A stretch of 64,000 nt of DNA from Lepidodermella squamata (Eukaryota; Gastrotricha), in assembly GCA_047495785.1 (NCBI GenBank), contig JBLDXI010000023.1, positions 1,178,001-1,242,000 on the forward strand. Direction: 5' to 3'. The notes beneath the pieces are model-generated. The model did not search any database. It saw only the letters and a program-made list of their open reading frames with translations, and was not told where the DNA came from. Below are positions 10,762 through 22,071 of the stretch, in pieces; position 1 is the first letter of the stretch; each line of letters begins with the position of its first letter. A program made the position numbers and the translations under genes.

Positions 10762-11546
10762 ACAATTGACTCCGACGGCTGATGATTTGAATCCATCCCA
10801 TTTTAAGAAATTCTTTCGAAAGTTAGAAATCTAGTTTCCAACTAATTTGTTGTGCTAATTATTAGTAAGATCCTTATTGTTCCTAGGGCTGTTAATTGTG
10901 ATAAAAATAAATCCATAATAATTAAAACCCTGTGTTCATCACTGGGGGCAGTATTATGACTGGAGAACTTCGGCTATTTCGCGATTTCGGCTATTAATAG
11001 ACACAGCAGCTGATGGATTATATTGGTTCTCCAACCTCCAGGTTTTTACTTTGGGGCGTCGTACTTCGGACCGATTGGCAGGAAAAACGCTTTTTTTTCG
11101 TCTCAAGAAACTTGGTTGTCAGCTTGGCCGATCCGGACCTGATTTGAGATTAGAGACAGGGTGCAATCATGGACCCTGAATCTGCAAGGGAAGGACAGCA
11201 ATGTTTACTGTAATTCTCAAAATTATTTGTAATATCGACCAAAACACGAGCGAAGATTTCCCTCAAAAAATGCTTCAAAGCCTTCAAAATTGAAACAAGC
11301 CCCATAAAATACAAAATTTCATAAAATACAAACGAGCTGATTATGAGATTCGGATTAATTATTACAGGGGTCAATTAGCAATAAATGAATGTTACAGTTT
11401 GGCAATTGACAGTGCTATCTCAAGATACTTCACAACAAACTAATGATTGAAAAGATAACTAATATAAATGTGGATGGGAGCTATTATCTTAAGGCGCAAG
11501 CGGGAGAGGATTGGAAGATGAATAAGGGGATGGATTAAGTATGTTC
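10762..11546. other. 3' flank of channel gene 1, no gene
   Basis: It carries an AATAAA at 10906-10911, 145 bases past the receptor stop, the likely polyadenylation signal. The remainder shows no coding exon or repeat that I recognise. Confidence 0.5.
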
Positions 11547-12317
11547 TCAAGTCGTTTTGGATTTCTTCACCCCTTTGCCACGTAGATATTCCAACATTTC
11601 GTCACTCTTTTCAGTTACGATGGCAAACTGTAACACCGATTCGCCATCCGAGTTGACCACGTTCAAATCAGCGCCAGCCTCCTCAACCAGATACTTCATA
11701 ACGTCCATATCATCGACGGCGAAGAACAAGGCGCTTTCTCGGTTTTCGACATTCCCATTTACATCAGCTCCCTTAAGAACCAAGTATTTGACGAAATTGA
11801 GAAAACCATGCTCGGCTGCAACCGCGATAGGTCGTCTGTTATACATGTCCGATCGGTCAATGGCAGCTCCCTTTTCAAGCAGAACCTTGGCAATGTCCAA
11901 ATGGTTGTAAAATGCCGCATTCATCAGAGCTGTCCCGCCACTTTGATCACATGTATTGACATCGGCTCCTTGTTTAATCAAGTAATCCACAACCATGGCA
12001 TTGCCGTTTCCAACAGCGTAGTATAACGCTGATTTTTTCGATTCATCTTTTTCGGATATATCAGCGCCACGTTGTAGCAATAATTGTACGATGTTTACTA
12101 GTCCAGCCTGAGCAGCAACCATCAAAGGGGTTTTCCCTCCCACCTCCTCGCGAGCTTCGATCGATGCTCCTCTGTCCAGGAGGAATTTAGTGATCTCTTC
12201 GCGATCCGCTGGCTTTTTATTGCATTGAACTGCTCTATGAAGCAGAGTGCCATTTTTGACCCTAGCAATCGCGGAAACAATGAAATACTGACCCCTTTAC
12301 CTTCCAAGAGGCTTCAT
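11547..12317 (-). CDS. Ankyrin-repeat protein
   Basis: The main exon runs from 12261 to 11547. It holds about six to seven ankyrin repeats with clear signatures: TLLHRAV, GGKTPLMVAAQAGL, SALYYAVGNGNA, GGTALMNAAFYNHL, RPIAVAAEHGFL, SALFFAVDD. Each is followed by an (L)LxxGA(D/A) turn. Ankyrin repeats bind other proteins; no further domain shows a specific role. A short first exon (12317-12301, reading MKPLG) can be joined through a 39-base GT..AG intron (12300-12262) to give 243 residues, but such a short intron is uncertain. The C-terminus is basic (GKGVKKSKTT). No signal peptide or membrane segment, so intracellular. Fold certain, start uncertain. Confidence 0.75.
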
Positions 12318-12913
12318 AACGCCCAAGGGACAACAAATACGAATCATTGCGGGCATTTAATATTGAAATCGCGACCGAGGTTCGCAAAAATGCACAGCTG
12401 AGCTACTTGAATCACTGGAATGTCATATGCAGTAAAGCCAATATTTCAATTTCTTAATGTGAAGAAAAATTTTAAAATTCCAATTCAATTTTTGGATGGT
12501 TTTATTTAAATCTGAACCAATTTTGGGGAGAATAAGAGGAGCTTGAAAGCTTGAAAAATCAGAATATCTTTTAGCTGAACCGAATTTTATAATTTTCTAG
12601 CAAGCCGCAAGCCTGAAATCACTTTTCGAATTTTTCATGGGTGTCAAGATTAATGAAAATAATTCTTGAAAAATCACCATTAAATTCAGCATAACATTCC
12701 CCTATGTCAGAGCTGATAATTCAGAAGTCTTGCTCCGCGTCAAACTCGTAGAATAATTAAAAAATTAACTCTTGGTACATTCCGCAAAATGCAAATTTGT
12801 TTCCGGTAAAGTGAGGAAAAAGTCTCAACAACTTGGCGCCAGCACATGGGCAAGTCAATGATGCGCCCGCATTTCTTTCGGGGCCTCAATTCGGGGTAAA
12901 TATTTCATCAAAA
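12318..12913. other. Intergenic, no gene seen
   Basis: AT-rich DNA between two minus-strand genes. It would contain the promoter of the ankyrin gene and the 3' end of the small secreted-protein gene. No motif was placed. Confidence 0.45.
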
Positions 12914-13345
12914 TTACGGTACTCTTCCTTGACCATAGTCGCAAGACTCCCATACTATTGGGCCAATTTTCCGCCAATTGGGATCGAATTTGCCGCCTGT
13001 TGCCTCATCGATCCTTGCTATTATTGATTTGGCAGCAGAAGCATTCAAGTCCTTGGAAAGGGTGTCGAAAAGGGACAAGTACAGAGATTCAACGTCGCCA
13101 TTTCGCTTATCCTATTCAATGTCAAAAATGTTTATAGTGTGTGAAAGGATGGCGGCCCATAGAATGAAAAATTAAACCGGACTAATAAAGCGCTTACCTG
13201 GGCCTTCTTTTCCTGGCTTCTATCCTGCAAAAGAGTTTTGTTTATAAAACGCAACCTGGAACATGATTGACGAAGCCATTGATACCTTCGTAAAGCATGC
13301 GATAGTCGAACCAGAAATGGCGAGAAAGACTACCAAAATATACAT
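12914..13345 (-). CDS. Small secreted protein, three exons with a 27-base micro-exon
   Basis: Exons 13345-13286, 13224-13198 and 12916-12914 extending up to 13111 (last exon 13111-12914) all join in phase 0 with good GT..AG borders (acg aag|gtatca; ttgcag|gat; gcccag|gtaagc; gaatag|gat), giving 94 residues. Residues 1-17 are a clear signal peptide (MYILVVFLAISGSTIAC). The middle exon encodes only nine residues (DRSQEKKAQ). The mature part is helical-looking and charged: DVESLYLSLFDTLSKDL, AAKSIIARIDEATGGKF, then DPNWRKIGPIVWESCDYG. One Cys lies in the mature chain and one at the signal end. I do not recognise the family. A faint likeness of the last third to dynein light chain is not enough for a call. 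The matching phases and the signal peptide make it a convincing gene. Confidence 0.62.
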
Positions 13346-13509
13346 CGCATGATTTCCCATTTATCAGTAGCCTGGATCTGCTATACTCTAGGACAAAGGT
13401 TTGGTTTTTGTTGCGTTTTCTGATTACTGCTGCGTAGTTGGAGCAGTTGAAAATTATAATTCCCTAATTTAAATAGATTGAAAACGTTTTTGCACCTACG
13501 GCGGAATGC

Positions 13510-13662
13510 GCGGTAAGAGTATGTTACCATACAAGCTCTCGGCGATAGCCGCTCGTGCTGAATTTTATCTGACAGGCTCCAGCCGAGTCCCAAAAAGACG
13601 AGGCGTAGCCGAGTCAGGGCATGAGAGCGGGGATGCATAGCAATTCGTATACAGTGCTCCCT
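13510..13662 (-). mobile_element. MITE copy (inverted relative to the copy at 63.7 kb)
   Basis: This stretch matches 63733-63920 in reverse orientation. Shared are AGCTCTCGGCGATAGCCGCT, the CAAAAAGACGAGGCGTAGCC core and the ends GTATAC-GAATT and agtatgtta-catac. The better copy shows ~45-base terminal inverted repeats; here the middle is ~35 bases shorter. No coding capacity. It is non-autonomous; superfamily undetermined. Confidence 0.6.
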
Positions 13663-13713
13663 CGATAAAGGCACTGGGTCGGGCGCCAGACCCGGTCTTT
13701 AAACAAGGGAAAG

Positions 13714-16700
13714 CTATAACGAGGGCTGCAATCAGGGCAGGAAAAAGTGTCCGATCGTGCGATCTATGATCGTGGGCAGTTTACAGGGCTGAAACCCCCT
13801 TTTCGTGGGCAGCTCGGCTTTTTGCTCATTATTTAAAAAGTCATTGCGTAACTATGAACTTCAATTTATTTGGAGGAAGAAAATCGAAATGTAAAAGATT
13901 AAAATTCGATGCGCCCTTTGGCGCTGGCGATGCGATCGACAACCTTCCCTGTTGCAAACTTGACCGCCCGATCGCTGCGCCGCTTGAAATTCCACTCCCT
14001 TCCCTTAAAGTAATTATTTAACGCGGTAATCAAAAATTTTGAAGAATTCGGGTTGGCAGGATTTGGTCCATTCCAGTGGATGAAGGTCTCTTTTGACACG
14101 ACCGCATCGTCCGCCGGGCGATCGTGGCTAGCATGACGGTCCAAGACGGACCCCATCGACTCCACCACGGACTCGCAGTGGCTCTTGAGGGCACATTTTA
14201 AATAAAAAGACATGAAGTCTTGGAGCCCTTCATGCAATGAAGCGGTATTCATAAATTGATACAACACCTCGCAGTGTTTTTGCCCATTTAAGGGAAGCGA
14301 TTTAACCCGCTTGCTCCAAATGCGGTATTGACTGATTATCGAATCTCGATTGAGCAGCTGCCCACCTTCCTCGGCCTCGTCGATGATTTCAGAGAGGACG
14401 GATATCTGCTCTGGAGCCCCAGCCTTTATCAGTTCCACATTAAACACCAATGCAGCCTTGCTGCTCAGATTCTGCTGAGGCGGAAAACGTTCCACAAGTC
14501 GCTGCGTTATAGTCGTGCATAGACGCTTTCCTTGCTCGAGACATGATTTGGCAGTAGACAATAGGTCAGTAGGTCCGATTTAGCCGATCGAGTGACGACA
14601 ATCTGCCCACCACATTGGTCCAATTTGCGAGTTTTATACTTGCCCCCTAATAATAAGGAAGATTAGATCCTCCCAAAACTGCCCAATTTCACACTTACCA
14701 TTTTCTTGCAACTCCTTGTACGCGGAGTGGAACGATGGAAATTGATCAGCGCAATCTTCAATATCTACTGCCGACATTTGGCGGAATTTCGATCTGGCGA
14801 GTTTTATTATCGTGTCAATTTCCCAATTCATCAAGTCGAAAGTTTGAACTTGTTTCGAGGTTTTACCAAGGAGATCGTAAACATCAATTGCCAAATTGAG
14901 CTGCAAAACGAGTTTCGCTTGGCCGATTTTCGCAGCTAGTGGGTCGCTCTTCTCGACAAGTTTCGCATGCATCGTTGTGAAATTTTTGCGGAAATTGCGG
15001 AAAACCCCATCAGCGTAGGCTGCGAATCGGGTATCTAGTTATAATGACACAGGTAAAATACGTTTTTTGCGATTATCTCGATCAATTATCGATGATCAGC
15101 AGAAATCGATAATCGATAATCGATCAGTGGTGATAGATAGAGGAAATTGAGTGACACCAGCTTGTTCAGCGTGAAATTTCACCCTAGATGACAAATTTTC
15201 ATGTTTCTATCATTCATAATAAGGCAGATATCGCACAATCAGTTTTACTTCCGGTGGGGTATGTTTAGGCGGCTTTAGGCAATTGATGTAGAATTTTTCA
15301 AAAAACCGGCAAAACCGCTTCCTTTGAACTCGAAATCCCCCTTAGAAACCCCGGAGGGGTAAAGTTCGTACGGCGGATTTGATTCCGTTTTCAGAATTTC
15401 AATAGCCCCCGTACTTCCGGAGATAGTTGATTTTTTAAAATTGTTTTATTACTTTATTGCACCGTAATTATTTTTTCCTTCAAAAGCGTTATATACCCGT
15501 GTAATACATCAAACTAAGCAGTTTTTTGCGTAGAATCGCGTGGTGCAATTCAAATTTGCATGGGATTAATGGCTTGCAAGTTATTGATGATTCAATTATT
15601 GACTAACCTGAAAATAGACCGACGCTCCCAAGCGAGGTTTCGGCAACAGAAGCCGCTTGTTCCAGCTCGTGAAACTTCTTTCCCCTGCCGAAATGCTTGA
15701 AAACTTCGGTGATCAAGTCAATCAGAGTTTTCAACCACTCGTTTTCAGAGCGGGCATCTTTCATCGCAAGCTCGATCAAGTGGGCAGGATCCCAGATAGC
15801 AGTGAGCCAGAGATCGCCTAGTAATTCTCGAAATCGGTCTGCTACACCAAGGTTAATGTACTGACCATCGCAGGCTAATCCAACCAATCTTTGTCGCAGC
15901 ATAGTTGTTGAATAATTCAAATTTGTTTGTAATACCGAAATCATGCTCTTGGTTAGCCCCAGACCTGCAAATATAAGTTGTTAGTTTTTAGATCCACGTG
16001 ACTAATTTCCTTACCAGAGTGGTCCTGAACTACGGTGTTTTCGACGAAGATGGGCTGGATTCGACCTTGGAGAAATGCGGCGAGCCCAAGGATCTGCCCA
16101 GTCCGGCGTTTGGCAGTCATTTTATCCGTTAGCACAGCAACAGGTGTGGGCTCTCCAGTAGCAGGAAGGGCGTCGTGTAAAAGGAAAACCAGCTTATCCA
16201 ATAATGTAGTAAAGAGGCATTTTGTAAATGAAGCTGCGAATTTCCGGCCGTGATTGACCTCGCCAACCTCAATATCGGAAACTGCAAGTGCTGCTACTTG
16301 CCGCTCGAATTTAGAATAGGAAATCGCTTCACGAGCATTGTTGAACACAATACGCGCTAGTAGTAGCGCTAGAATATTGTTATTAGATTGATTACGCTTA
16401 CAGCTTACATTAGCTATTAGAACTCACCAATTCTCTTCACAGATCTGTTGTTTGCAGCGACTTTTTCTTCAATTTTTTCAGCGTTTTCTTCAGCTACCAA
16501 ATGTTTCTCGCACTCCAAATGTTCCGCCATGTTTCGCTATAAATCGGATTTTTAAAATGCTGGCTAAGAGAGAAATATCAAGTTAAAGGCTTACTTTCAA
16601 ATTGCGAAATTCGATTGGCTGAGTGGTTTTCGCAAATTCTGATCCAAGTTCAAATTTGAACCGGAATCGTCCAGTTTTGCCTTTCTCTGTTCCATTCTTC

Positions 16701-17667
16701 GTACACGACTCGCAACGGACCAGTACATCGCCAAACTCTTCGACTATTGAAAAACAAGGCGAAAGAGTGAGAATTCGAGAAATTCCTTTTGCTGATATGA
16801 TAAGTGTTCGGAGCGCCTGCCGTTCAGCCTCTTCAGTCACATCGACACTTGGTAGAGGTACCACTCTGGCTCCGGTTGACGATTGTTTAGTGGCACTTTG
16901 TCCGGAAGAAACACTAACATTTCGAAGGCTTTGTTGGAGAACGCGAATCTCCTGCAACAACTCATTGGCCTTTGAATTGGTTATCGTATCTTCATTCGCT
17001 GAATTACGACTAAGATTGGATTGCCGATCAGTCGGTTCGACACTCGGGCTTCGAGATACCGCCGAATGTGGTCCGGCCATCGACATGCGACTAGATGGAA
17101 GCATAACATCACAGTTGAAAACGTCGTCGTCATCAGCTGCAGTTGCTACATCAACAGGGTTTTCGTTGGTGGAAACCGACGATCCAGTGTCACTCACGGA
17201 TGCCAAAGACGGTAGCGTAGAAGACGTGGTCACAGAATTAGTTGTTAGAGCTGAACTTGAACTAGCCGACGCTAAAGAAGGCAGCGTAGATGAAGTGGCC
17301 ATGAGCTGAGCTGAGCTTGTACTACTTGCTTGTAATTTTTGAGCAGAGCTTGCACTACTAGCGAACGATAGCTTGGTTTGCTTGGCCTGCTCTTTCTGCC
17401 ATTCTTCCGGATGAACTGCCTGACGATGGCGATCAATGTGCTTCCGCATCATCGGTTTGCCACAGTCTTTACAAGGAACTTTTTCCTGGTTTGGCGCAAC
17501 TCGATTCATTTTATTAGCAACAAGTAAATCAAAATGCTGGTGAACTATATAAATAAATATTAAAATAAATTAATTTCCTCGACAAATTTTCTATAACAAA
17601 ATTAAATTAAATCAAAACAGCAACACTTTTCAACAAAAGCAAATTTTAGCTGGCACCCTCGTAATAG
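13714..17667 (-). mobile_element. DNA transposon with zinc-finger transposase
   Basis: Imperfect inverted ends flank the transposase gene: ctataacgagggctgcaa at 13714 and, read inward from 17667, ctattacgagggtgcca. Both sit next to TA, possibly a TA target duplication. The element spans ~3.95 kb and includes one long intron with an ATCGAT-rich tract near 15100. The ends are my inference from their symmetry. The coding content is described separately. Confidence 0.5.
13899..17509 (-). pseudogene. Zinc-finger (BED/C2H2) hAT-like transposase, probably broken
   Basis: Exons 17509-16595, 16536-16428, 16368-16015, 15964-15608 and 15019-14699 join in frame. The last block, ~14580-13899, is in the same frame but separated by stops, and I found no splice that links it. 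The N-terminus has a single finger (CKDCGKPMMRKHIDRH), a Ser/Thr-rich linker and a coiled stretch (LLQEIRVLQQSLRNV). The middle contains DKMTAKRRTGQILGLAAF and LACDGQYINLGVADRF followed by WDPAHLIELAMKDA. This is the RNase-H-like pattern of ZNF862/hAT-type transposases. The C-terminal part (YQFMNTASLHEGL, WNGPNPANPNSSKFL) is conserved-looking but unassigned. The protein would cut and move the surrounding element. The stop-bearing gap at ~14590-14690 suggests inactivation, unless an unseen exon bridges it. Confidence 0.6.
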
Positions 17668-18667
17668 TCTAAATAAAATACCTTGTATTTATGCCAACGA
17701 GAAACAAGTGACTCATGTCACTCTTTAAACAAATAACAGCATATGGTGTTTGGTGGGCAGATTTTGCGCGATCGTGGGTCAGAAAACATGTTTTCCTACC
17801 CTGGCTGCAATTGAATGCAGAAGCTAAAAATAGACCGTTTCTACGTCTTAAGACAGTTGCCATGCCAGCGCGCAGAAAGAGACTGACACGGATTACGTGT
17901 CATTACAAATTTCGCTCGCTAAAGGCTGTTAAACAATAACACTATGAATCATAAGTTCTTCGCCAAGTTTTTATTCTTATTTGCCAGGGCGGCTTTGATT
18001 TGACTGGTTGGCCTTGTTTTTTTACTCTGATTTTAAGTCCTGCCTGGGGTTAACGAACTCAGAATAAAAAAAACCTGGAATCTCATCATTTCAATTTACT
18101 TCAAAAATCCCAGCTCGTCCGATTTCGCAATCAAATTTCATTTAAAATCACAGCTTAAAAAATCAATTACCTTGGTCAAGATTGACCAGAATACTTCTGA
18201 ATAAATCGCCAGCAAATTCGGCCAGACATTCTCAAGATAATGCTGTGTTCAATTCATAACTCATGCTTAGCCTAAAATAAATCGTATAACAAGGATGTGA
18301 TTCTTCATGATTACGCAACACAGCCGGGAACAAAATTGGAAAAACTGAAGTTTTAGTTTCCTTAAAAAAACACGATTTATATCCTAATTTGATCATGCTA
18401 ATAATGCTGGTAAATTTCAAGAGATTTTCTGGCCGGGAAAAAGCTAAAAATTGAAAAATCAGGAAAAATATTGCAATTCAGATGAGTCTTTTAGTTGATC
18501 AGCAATTGGCCTGAGGGAAAATCTGCAGATTAAGGAGAGCTAAGATTGACGGGCATTTTTATAGTTATTGAAATGAATTGCTGATTTTTTCTGATAAATT
18601 GGCGTAATTTCTGATAGAAAAGTTTAACAAAAAACAAGACACTCGCAGCACGACTTGAGTGGCAGCT
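17668..18667. other. Intergenic, no gene seen
   Basis: Short open frames only (74 codons at 17715-17939; 62 codons at 18232-18420, minus strand), none with a motif, paralogue in the window or splice context. Confidence 0.45.
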
Positions 18668-19180
18668 AATCCTCACACTGTACAACACCAGATGTCAGAT
18701 GTTGATCGCTTGACGATTTAAAATTTGTGCTGAGAATCAGGTGGAGGTGCAATAATATTTACCAACGATTAAGGCCAAAAAATTATGTTTGTTGGGTAAC
18801 ATCGGGTTGAAAAACAACACCTGATGCTGCTCGCGAATTTCGTAGCTGATTTGTTTCTTCATTTCATTATGCAAAACTTGTTGGTCGATTTAACATCAAT
18901 TTCCAGGACTAAAAGGTTAGAAAAAGGCACTCACAAAGGTACTCGTGTTCCCAGTAAAACAGAAGTAGGCAAAAAGCTGCGCTTAGAGAGTTCCAAGAAA
19001 ATTAAAAATTATCGTCAATTTGAAAATTCACAGCGACCAAGATTTCAGTGACTCCAAAATTACATATGAATACTAACAAGTTGTTAACCTCGGCTGTTTC
19101 GAAATGTTCTTAAGCTGAGCCTCGGAAAATGGCTCGGTTTCACCTGGCCAAATTCACTAGGCCTTGCGGCCCAAGTTGGT
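18668..19180 (+). repeat. Dispersed repeat, copy 1
   Basis: It is homologous in reverse to 63240-63733. Shared stretches include AACACCAGATGT, ATCGCTTGACGATTTAAAA, the ADLFLHFI-QNLLVD peptide frame, the LRL-KKI frame and a Ctcggtttcacctg/ggcc tail. Each copy has a ~60-75-codon frame (here 18824-19051), but the frames are diverged and end differently, so I treat it as a repeat with a relic frame, not a host gene. Confidence 0.55.
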
Positions 19181-19781
19181 GCAGCATCATTTTTTCTAAT
19201 TAATTCCCGCTAAATTTGATGTGATTTTCAGCTGCCAGCTGAACAGGTGGCCATAGCAATACGGAGTGCTTCGAACTTCACTATTCACGCTAGGTATGCG
19301 ATCATCGCGAATGAATTATTTCCTTTGCAGAATCACAGATCTCTTCTAGTGATGTTTGGTCTAAATGCGGCCTAGAGCCTAGATGATGCGCTCGACACTC
19401 GATAGCTGTTTCCTCGACACCTTGACATCTCATTTTGGTTTCTTGATGGAAAGCAATTTGTTGATGTATTTGTCAAAATGATGAGTGATTTCCATTTAGA
19501 AAAGGGTAATTTTATTTTCGTTCCAAACAATAAAGCCGTAGTTAGAGATATAGCGAAATTGAGTTTGCGAAAGGCTCTTGAAAGCTATCAATTAAATAAA
19601 ACATTCCCAATACGCAAATCTGAATTTTTCTGGATGCGAATATATTGATTTGCAAAGAACTCAAACTAATAGCCGAGGGAAGCAAACTTCCGTTCCAACT
19701 TGGAATGATTTGCCCCATCTAGGCAAACAAGCCGTTCTTGCCTCGCGCATTCAAACCACTCAGTCAGCTAATTCGGCAACG
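19181..19781. other. Upstream region of channel gene 2
   Basis: The last ~115 bases match the region before channel gene 1 (AGCCGAGGGAAGCAA, CTAGGCAAACAAGCCGTTC), so the duplicated unit includes 5' UTR or promoter sequence. In both genes the match extends past in-frame upstream ATGs of different length, supporting the downstream ATG as start. The rest shows nothing recognisable. Confidence 0.5.
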
Positions 19782-20897
19782 ATGATATCATTAACATTAT
19801 TACTCACTTTGCCACTAATCTCAGCGTTGAGCAACGATGATGACATCCGCGCTCAAATTCTTAAAGAATGCAACGTCTTACCAGGGGTCACCCACCCGGA
19901 TGAGTACCGAGTTGGCGACTCGAGAAGCAGCATGGAAATAATGTTCGGCTTCTGGCGCCTAATTGGTGTCGATGACATCGAAGAAACTGTTGCGATCAAT
20001 GGATTGCTGCTTTTGAGCTTCGAAATCGACTGCATTCGAGATGCGGCGGTTCGCTACAACGCGACTCGTAAGATCCCGTCTTACTGGTGTATGACCAATG
20101 TTAACGACTACTGGCGACCTGGAGTGGTCAATGACAACAGCTTTGAGGATTACGGCCTTTCGACCCATGTTTACCCAGCTACCTCAGTTTTTCCATTCAA
20201 AGGTCTGGTTAAGATCTCACTTTCCGGAAAGTTCACTGTTACATGCGATTTCAACTTGGAAAAGTTTCCATTCGACGAGCAGTTATGCTATATCCAAACC
20301 AGCATTTGGTTGTCGAACTCAACAATCTTCGTCAAGGGTTACCACAGCGCTGTTTTGGGTGAATCATCTGATAACGTTGGCTGGATTATGGGAGAGCGGT
20401 TCGAAGAGTTGTACATCCTGCCGTTCACTGAGGACGCCTACTACCACACGTTCAAATTTTACTTCAGATTACGCCGACAGCCTAATTATTACATCCTTAA
20501 CCTCATTGCCCCTGGTTTGGTTTTGACTATCGTTCAATTCGCGACAGCTTTCATCCAGAGTGACGCCCCAGACCGACCGAGCTTCTCTGTTACGGTTTTG
20601 CTAGCCTTCACTGTGTCTCAAAGTCAGGTACTGGCGAATGTGCCCAAAACGCCGTCGAACATTCTACTCTCAGATCTGGTGTTCGGTCAAATTTTAGCGT
20701 CCATGATCATCACCTGCTATACAGCGGTTATTTGCGCTGTTTGCATGGCAATGACGGATAATTGCATGAACAAATACGTTTGCATCGGAAAATGGAACAT
20801 TCGCCGGTGCCGCATTGTTGACGTTGGGTTTTTTTCCATTATGGCTTTTCTAGTGTTTGCATTCAATCTGACTCTTTTAGCAAAAATTATCAGTTGA
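19782..20897 (+). CDS. Cys-loop ligand-gated ion channel, paralogue 2
   Basis: Single exon, 371 residues, exactly the length of paralogue 1 and closely similar throughout. Signal peptide MISLTLLLTLPLISALS. An in-frame ATG at 19650 would add 44 residues but reads like 5' UTR shared with the other copy. Cys-loop CDFNLEKFPFDEQLC is at 155-169. M1 starts YYILNLIAPGLVL; the M2 edge Pro-Asp-Arg and core FSVTVLLAFTVSQSQVLANV are almost identical to paralogue 1. The M3-M4 loop is again ~25 residues and basic-ended (KWNIRRCR). Differences cluster in the extracellular domain (GFWRLIGVDD, INGLLLLSF) and in M4, as expected for duplicates diverging in ligand binding or assembly. The two may form heteromers (inference). 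No introns, unlike the third channel at 54 kb. Confidence 0.88.
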   Translation: MISLTLLLTLPLISALSNDDDIRAQILKECNVLPGVTHPDEYRVGDSRSSMEIMFGFWRLIGVDDIEETVAINGLLLLSFEIDCIRDAAVRYNATRKIPSYWCMTNVNDYWRPGVVNDNSFEDYGLSTHVYPATSVFPFKGLVKISLSGKFTVTCDFNLEKFPFDEQLCYIQTSIWLSNSTIFVKGYHSAVLGESSDNVGWIMGERFEELYILPFTEDAYYHTFKFYFRLRRQPNYYILNLIAPGLVLTIVQFATAFIQSDAPDRPSFSVTVLLAFTVSQSQVLANVPKTPSNILLSDLVFGQILASMIITCYTAVICAVCMAMTDNCMNKYVCIGKWNIRRCRIVDVGFFSIMAFLVFAFNLTLLAKIIS

Positions 20898-21394
20898 TCG
20901 ATTCATGCTGGCTGGAGCGTTGTTCTAGTTTTCCACAACCACCCAGTTTTTCCCTGGTAACAGCGGTCTGGTCGAGGTACCTGGTTTCATTCATCAATCA
21001 TAGCTGCATTTCATAAATTCTCAGTGAAGGGATGGCAAAGATCCTTTCATTGCATTTTTCGAAGCCCATTACATAACAGAATTCATACATAACAGTGAAG
21101 TCTGAAGTCTACACGCCAATAAAAAACCTGATCATCCTAATTACGATTTTTTCCATAATTGATAAGTCAACTCTATCGAAAATTTCAGCTTTATCCGAAC
21201 TAAACATAAAAACTGAAAAACCTTTATTTGAGTCCTGGTACAATACAAAGTCCAACCATTATAACAAAAATAATTACCAATAAGAGAACAATCTGACCAG
21301 GCTCGAGTGTACAATATGAAGCTACGCTCGTCAACGACGGTGCGTAAGAGAGACAGTAAATGGGGAGACAAGGGGTTTATCAGGGACAGGGTAG
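20898..21394. other. 3' flank of channel gene 2
   Basis: No gene. It is AT-rich until ~21300, then changes abruptly to GC-rich purine DNA that belongs to the LINE relic. Confidence 0.45.
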
Positions 21395-22010
21395 CTATCC
21401 TAGGCAGGAGGTTAAAACGCAGACAATATGGCAAGTCGAGGGGGGGGGGGGCACGCGGGAGACAAAGGAAACCGGAAAAAGTAGGACTGAGCATAGATAG
21501 CGACGGAAACAGCTAAGATACAAGCGGCACCGGAGAAGTGTGAGGCATGGGAGATGCAAGAGAGACATGGAGAGAGATTTTAGAAAAAAAATAGAAAAAA
21601 GTGTTCGAGAGCCTAACCTAAAAAGTCGGGACCACGAGGAAGTCTGTTGCTCAACAGCACGAAGGGCGAGCGCGGAGGGGGGCGGGCCATCAGGCAGACG
21701 CTCTCGAGGTCCTCGCGCAGCGGCAGGACAAACTGAACAGCGTTTACAACATAACGGCGCTGTTCCAGTGTGTTCCAGAAACCGATGGACACTCTGGATA
21801 CGGCAACGAGATTCCAACTCCGACACGCGGACCCTGTCGTCCCGACGAATGTGGAGCATTGCACGCAGACTATCATTTTGGATGACTGCGAGACGATTAA
21901 GCTGTTGCTTCGAGGCGGTAGCCAGGCAGATGGTCCCATAAGACCAGCACGAACGGACCAGATTTATCGTGAGGGCGAGAAATTTCTCTGCGTCTACCGC
22001 CTGGGGACGT
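21395..22010 (-). mobile_element. Non-LTR retrotransposon (LINE) 3' relic
   Basis: On the minus strand an open frame running from ~22000 past 21859 reads LTINLVRSCWSYGT, ASKQQLNRLAVIQNDSLRAM, then VSELESRCRIQSVHRFLEHT. This is the C-terminal 'thumb' pattern of LINE reverse transcriptases (YG...L.RL..IQN..LR). The upstream polymerase core is absent, so the copy is 5'-truncated. GC-rich compared with its surroundings. A run of G at ~21440 lies within its tail. Confidence 0.6.
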
Positions 22011-22071
22011 AAAACAAAAGAATCGTGACTTAAAAATGGGTCAGTATTTTGTGATTCTCCGTGTTTCTCAG

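Noticed and set aside
12914-13111. Dynein light chain identity for the 94-residue secreted protein
   Set aside because: Only a short stretch (AKSIIARIDEATGGKFDPNW) is reminiscent; the rest and the signal peptide do not fit, so I leave it unassigned.
15090-15130. ATCGATAATCGATAATCGAT palindromic tract as a regulatory array
   Set aside because: It is inside the long intron of the transposase and is simple-sequence in character; no gene-linked position.
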